Under the pieces are notes generated by a model. It worked only from the letters and a program-made list of their open reading frames with translations, ran no database searches and was not told the DNA's origin. Below are positions 6,595 to 9,406 of a stretch of 9,406 nucleotides of DNA, piece after piece. This DNA is from Actinomycetota bacterium (GTDB lineage Bacteria; Cyanobacteriota; Vampirovibrionia; Obscuribacterales; Obscuribacteraceae), in the NCBI GenBank assembly GCA_903970355.1, contig CAJCIF010000165.1:1-9406 (forward strand), read 5' to 3'. The number at the start of each line of letters is the position of its first letter. Position 1 is the first letter of the stretch. A program made the position numbers and the translations under genes.

Positions 6595-7104
6595 TTGCGA
6601 AAGGCGCTTATCTCGATTCTCTTAGCGTTGACTTTGGTACAAACCGGCTGTTCTTCGATGACCGAGATCAAGACAAGGCAACCTGGTACCCATGAAAATT
6701 TGGTTGCATGGTGCACCGCGCATAATAATTTGCCGATATATCCAGAGGTCAGCACGATCGCTTTTCCAGATGTAAAAGGAGTCGATCAGTGCTCTTTTTG
6801 CACTACCGACGATTTTAGAAAGGTCAATGATTGGTATGTCCTTGCCTTGACTACAGGACCGTGGGCAACATGGCATCTATCACACGATACGAAGGACGAC
6901 CACCCTGGTGCTGAGTTTTACTATCTCGAGAATGGCGCAAACAAATATACGTTCAACATTAACTCGGTGAATCCGAGTCAAACGTGCATCAATTACACAG
7001 TGCTTACCGGCGACTGGCACGAGGATCATTATGCTCCGGTGAAATCTTCCGCTCCGGCTCCTGCTCCCGCCCCTGCGCCAGCTCCCGCACCCGCTGCCAA
7101 ATAA
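6595..7104 (+). CDS. Small lipoprotein with Ala-Pro-rich C-terminal tail, unknown function
   Basis: A 169-residue protein that I do not recognise. The N-terminus (KALISILLALTLVQTGC, residues 3-19) is a type II signal peptide with a lipobox ending in Cys19; QTG before the Cys is a non-standard but acceptable form. The mature domain (about 20-148) is aromatic-rich and has four further cysteines (40, 66, 69, 131), including a CSFC pair at 66-69. The tail from about 152 to 168 is almost pure Ala-Pro, like linkers that span the periplasm or peptidoglycan. The start is TTG at 6595, chosen because a G-run (6583-6588) lies 6 nt upstream and the signal peptide starts exactly there; no in-frame ATG fits. 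It is transcribed away from the FAD oxidase. The small size and tail suggest a surface or periplasmic structural role, but this is inference. Confidence 0.75.
   Translation: MRKALISILLALTLVQTGCSSMTEIKTRQPGTHENLVAWCTAHNNLPIYPEVSTIAFPDVKGVDQCSFCTTDDFRKVNDWYVLALTTGPWATWHLSHDTKDDHPGAEFYYLENGANKYTFNINSVNPSQTCINYTVLTGDWHEDHYAPVKSSAPAPAPAPAPAPAPAAK
7051..7098 (+). repeat. Hexanucleotide GCNCCN repeat encoding the Ala-Pro tail
   Basis: Seven tandem GCNCCN units followed by Ala-Ala codons encode the Ala-Pro tail of the lipoprotein. Third positions vary between units, so the array appears to be kept for its protein product rather than being a recent DNA slippage expansion. Confidence 0.8.
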
Positions 7105-7347
7105 CGGCATAAACTGCAGCGCACCATTACTTTAGTCACGCACCAATTCATCGAAAAATTCGAGTACCGCGTGGATCAGTGCTCAGCTGGCATTAACGAG
7201 CGCACGTCATTTAGCAAATATATCTATTCAGAACTGCTTGAAAACGAGCAATTGCAGACGTTACGCTTGCAATAGTCTCAGTTTTTCCACCAACTCGTAC
7301 AAGAAGGCCAGCACCCAGAAATCGCACACCCGTCATTTGAGGCATAG
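7105..7347 (+). pseudogene. Possible decayed reading frame, family not recognised
   Basis: In the frame that continues directly after the lipoprotein TAA, the sequence reads as protein-like for about 56 codons (for example THQFIEKFEYRVDQCSAGI) to a TAG at 7273-7275, and then for 23 more codons (SQFFHQLVQEGQHPEIAHP) to a TAG at 7345-7347. The residue mix looks like a real folded protein, but there is no start codon with a ribosome binding site. I do not recognise a family. It may be a remnant of a lost gene or of a longer form of the neighbouring gene, or chance in non-coding DNA. Confidence 0.3.
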
Positions 7348-7456
7348 CCTCAGCACAGTTTCTAGCTGTGACGGTGGTAGCACCCATGGTGGCAAGCTAA
7401 GACAATCTCGACCGCTGCTGCAGGTCACAAAACATACCAGCATTAAGGAGAGCAAA
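7348..7456. other. Intergenic leader of the LRR gene
   Basis: No gene is seen here. It contains a weak 5-bp hairpin, CACAG (7354-7358) with CTGTG (7366-7370), and ends with the strong Shine-Dalgarno AAGGAG (7445-7450) of the next gene. No clear promoter boxes were identified. An open frame passes through from TTG 7238, but its translation over this stretch is low-complexity and unlike a protein domain. Confidence 0.4.
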
Positions 7457-7963
7457 GTGGGGTTAATAGGAAACGAAAGAATAGGTCTAGAAGTATTTGA
7501 TGTTGAGGGATATTGGCGGCACGTTGAGGATAAAAAGCTGCCAGAGATAGTGCTTAGTAACAACTACAGAGTTACCGAGGTACCGGACCTGCCGGAGCCG
7601 GTGAGGAGCATTGTGATCAACAACTGTCCGGGGCTTCGCAAACTGCCCAAATCTATGAAGGGATTGACCAGCTTTACCATGATTGGCGGTGAATGGATCC
7701 TGGAGTTGCCGGAGTTTTCAGATGCGCTAACCGCATTTACCATTAGCTTTTTTACCATTCTCGTGGGCGGGCTTAAGTTTTCAAAATCGTTGACTAGCCT
7801 CGTGATCCGCGACTGTCCGGGTATCGACTCGGTAACTGTAGGAGACCTCACAATTGTGAGGAGCTGCGACAAAGTACAGACATTGCCGCAGCATCCGGGC
7901 AACCTGCTGGTCGTTGATGCCAGGGAAGTGAAAATAGGAGATTTGATGGTGCTCTGGCAATAG
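7457..7963 (+). CDS. Small leucine-rich-repeat protein
   Basis: A 168-residue protein from GTG 7457, chosen because AAGGAG (7445-7450) lies at an ideal 6-nt spacing; the frame extends upstream to TTG 7238, but that part has no domain-like character. From about residue 30 on, the protein is a run of six or seven units of 19-21 residues. Examples are VRSIVINNCPGLRKLPKSMK (49-68), LTSFTMIGGEWILELPEFSD (70-89), LTAFTISFFT (91-100), LTSLVIRDCPGIDSVTVGD (112-130) and LTIVRSCDKVQTLPQHPGN (131-149). The pattern LTxLxIxxCPxLxxLP resembles bacterial LRRs of the short type seen in IpaH/SspH-like proteins, but no ubiquitin-ligase or other effector domain follows. No signal peptide or membrane segment is present, so it is probably cytoplasmic and binds a protein partner. 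The family beyond the LRR fold is not recognised. Confidence 0.7.
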   Translation: MGLIGNERIGLEVFDVEGYWRHVEDKKLPEIVLSNNYRVTEVPDLPEPVRSIVINNCPGLRKLPKSMKGLTSFTMIGGEWILELPEFSDALTAFTISFFTILVGGLKFSKSLTSLVIRDCPGIDSVTVGDLTIVRSCDKVQTLPQHPGNLLVVDAREVKIGDLMVLWQ

Positions 7964-7980
7964 CAACTAAAAAAGAATGA

Positions 7981-8008
7981 AAAAGGGGGCAAACCATCGC
8001 TCCCTTTT
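7981..8008 (-). terminator. Rho-independent terminator, mainly for the - strand genes
   Basis: AAAAGGGGGC (7981-7990) pairs with GCTCCCTTTT (7999-8008) in a 10-bp stem with one G-U pair and an 8-nt loop. Read on the - strand it is followed by a T-rich run (TCATTCTTTTTT), so it should end transcription of the epimerase operon. On the + strand it lies 17 nt after the LRR stop and could also act there, but its U-tract is limited to four bases. Confidence 0.75.
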
Positions 8009-8063
8009 GCGTTCTCAAAAAAACAAGAAATCTACTAGATCGACGAGTAAATGGATATTTGCA

Positions 8064-9035
8064 CTATGCTTTTAAACGCAACGGCTGGTTCAAATACCAT
8101 TCAGCGAAGGCGCGGATGCCCTGGTCAAGAGAGGTAGAGGGCTTGTATCCGAGTAATTTGCGGGCTTTTTCGATGTTGGCAAAAGTGAAAGGAACGTCGC
8201 CGAGTTGCGGGTCTTTGAAGTTTAGTTTGGCTGTTTTTTTCAAATATTTTTCAATCGTTTTGATCATATCCAGCAAAATGACGGGTTCTGAGCGGCCGAG
8301 ATTGATGATGTTGAAGCCGGAACAATCATATGAAATTGCCGATTCAATTCCGTCGATAATGTCATTGATGAAAGTGTAATCGCGCTTACTGCTGCCGTCT
8401 CCGTATACATCAATTGGTTCGCCGGCTGCGATGCGTTTGCAGAATTTATGAATGGCGAGATCCGGACGTTGGCGTGGTCCATACACAGTGAAGAATCGCA
8501 GGGCTACTACCGGCAAATTGTAAGAGTGATGCGCGGCGTAACAAGCCATTTCCGCTGAAGCTTTTGATGCCGCATATGGTGACAGCGGTTGATCGACGCG
8601 ATCGGTTTCCAAAAATTCTTCTGTAGAACGTTTGCCATACACAGAACTGGAAGATCCAAAAACAAATCGAGTTTCCGGTTCCTTGCAGACACAATCCAGG
8701 AGCCGTTGCGTTCCGTTTATGTTCACATCCATGTATAACCCTGGATTTTCCAGGGACGGTCGCACACCCGCCATAGCAGCCAGATGTACTACGGCATCGA
8801 AAGGTCCGAATGCGAAAGCTTGCGCAACCGCAATAGGGTCACGAATGTCCCCTTCTAAAAGTTTGTAGTTCTTGTTCGCTAAATGAGCGTGAATGTTTTC
8901 CCGTTTGAGAGTTGGGTCGTAGAAGCTATTCAAGTTGTCAATTGCCGTCACCTTGTCGCCAGTGGCTAGCAAACGATCAACGAGATGGCTACCAATAAAT
9001 CCGGCGGCTCCCGTGACAAGAATATGTCGTCTCAT
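8064..9035 (-). CDS. NAD-dependent sugar epimerase, UDP-glucuronate 4-epimerase type
   Basis: A 323-residue extended short-chain dehydrogenase. The Rossmann NAD motif GAAGFIG is at 9-15, followed by [16 protein letters not shown] (32-47), which is characteristic of UDP-hexuronate epimerases. [15 protein letters not shown] lies at 84-98, close to the AAQAGVRYSxxNP signature of UDP-glucuronate 4-epimerases. The active site has the Ser cluster and VYG at 128-134, and YAASK at 154-158 (Tyr154, Lys158). [16 protein letters not shown] at 211-226 is the nucleotide-sugar-binding loop. The likely reaction is UDP-glucuronate to UDP-galacturonate, supplying precursors for capsule, LPS or exopolysaccharide. 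UDP-glucose or other nucleotide sugars cannot be excluded. The ATG at 9035 has only a weak GG-rich ribosome binding site. It follows the amidotransferase gene by 31 nt and is the last gene before the terminator, so they are probably co-transcribed. Confidence 0.9.
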   Translation of the reverse strand: MRRHILVTGAAGFIGSHLVDRLLATGDKVTAIDNLNSFYDPTLKRENIHAHLANKNYKLLEGDIRDPIAVAQAFAFGPFDAVVHLAAMAGVRPSLENPGLYMDVNINGTQRLLDCVCKEPETRFVFGSSSSVYGKRSTEEFLETDRVDQPLSPYAASKASAEMACYAAHHSYNLPVVALRFFTVYGPRQRPDLAIHKFCKRIAAGEPIDVYGDGSSKRDYTFINDIIDGIESAISYDCSGFNIINLGRSEPVILLDMIKTIEKYLKKTAKLNFKDPQLGDVPFTFANIEKARKLLGYKPSTSLDQGIRAFAEWYLNQPLRLKA

Positions 9036-9066
9036 ATAAAAACCGTACCCATGCGTCCAAAATCAA

Positions 9067-9406
9067 TTAAATGGCTTTGCTGAAGGCGGCTGATTGAGAC
9101 ACAAATTCCCGAAACAGCGGCTCATTTCCTTCGAAATCTCTTTCCGGGTGCCATTGTACGCCCATGAGAAATCGATGATTAGGTGATTCTACAGCCTCAA
9201 CAACTCCATCTTCCGCTCGGGCAACCGCAACTAGACCGCGCCCAACATTCTTGACAGCCTGATGGTGCCTGGTGGGAACGTCCACTGTGCGATTTTTATA
9301 AATTTTGGCTAGGCGCGAAGCCGGCTCAATTTCAACAGTGTGCTTACACACCGAAGCGGAGTGGCTGTTGCCGCGATGGTTCACTTCCGAGTGCGGAAGC
9401 TCTTTC
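9067..9406 (-). CDS. Class I glutamine amidotransferase / peptidase C26 (C-terminal part, cut by window edge)
   Basis: Only the last 112 or so codons are present; the frame stays open to the window edge, so the true start lies outside. The visible part ends in the hallmark of the family: TRHHQAVKNVGRGL, EDGVVEAVE, then MGVQWHPE, where His and Glu of WHPE complete the Cys-His-Glu triad. The nucleophilic Cys would lie in the missing N-terminal part. The arrangement resembles gamma-glutamyl-gamma-aminobutyrate hydrolase (PuuD) and related peptidase C26 proteins, which remove gamma-glutamyl groups. The GTG at 9384 is an internal Val codon and not the start, because the frame reads on upstream (ELPHSE). 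Confidence 0.88.
   Translation of the reverse strand, partial: KELPHSEVNHRGNSHSASVCKHTVEIEPASRLAKIYKNRTVDVPTRHHQAVKNVGRGLVAVARAEDGVVEAVESPNHRFLMGVQWHPERDFEGNEPLFREFVSQSAAFSKAI

Noticed and set aside
7238..7456. N-terminal extension of the LRR gene from TTG 7238
   Set aside because: It lacks a ribosome binding site, its translation is Ser/Lys/His-rich low complexity, and it is out of frame with the protein-like reading of the same DNA. GTG 7457 has an ideal Shine-Dalgarno.
9391..9406. Adapter remnant at the right end
   Set aside because: The bases translate in frame as a natural continuation of the amidotransferase and do not match the adapter tail.
1..9406. CRISPR array, tRNA, rRNA, insertion sequence or att site
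   Set aside because: No spaced repeats, cloverleaf, transposase or terminal inverted repeats were seen when reading both strands.

Overview
This 9.4 kb window is bacterial chromosomal DNA with compact genes, mid-range GC, short intergenic gaps and several non-ATG starts (TTG, GTG). It is probably a whole metagenomic contig: bases 1-9 match the 3' tail of a common Illumina adapter, and the last gene runs off the right edge. The host cannot be fixed from sequence alone. A Tat-exported flavoprotein, a lipoprotein and a class D beta-lactamase-type protein suggest a bacterium with an exported compartment. The overall style recalls environmental lineages such as Obscuribacterales (non-photosynthetic Cyanobacteria) or Acidobacteria, but that is only a weak guess.

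Layout. Left (1-2101, + strand): a bicupin protein of the gentisate-dioxygenase type, then a zinc-free medium-chain NADPH:quinone-reductase-like protein. Centre-left (2107-4070, - strand): a rhomboid intramembrane protease followed 2 nt later by an MBL-fold hydrolase of the COG1237 type. Centre (4251-6500, - strand): a Tat-exported berberine-bridge-type FAD oxidase followed by a class D beta-lactamase domain protein. Divergent from it (6595-7963, + strand): a small lipoprotein with an Ala-Pro tail, a stretch that looks like a decayed reading frame, and a small leucine-rich-repeat protein. Right (7981-9406, - strand): a terminator, a UDP-glucuronate-4-epimerase-type sugar epimerase, and the C-terminal end of a class I glutamine amidotransferase (peptidase C26 type).

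The most unusual observation is the junction between the FAD oxidase and the beta-lactamase domain. The two reading frames are in register and are separated by one TAA codon plus three sense codons. The beta-lactamase part has its main catalytic motifs but no signal peptide and no visible ribosome binding site. It looks like the C-terminal half of a two-domain, Tat-exported oxidase-lactamase protein that has been split, or is read through, at a single stop codon. A sequencing error at that base would also explain it. The other genes are recognisable enzymes, and I see no evidence that they form one pathway with this pair. No CRISPR array, tRNA, rRNA or insertion sequence was seen.
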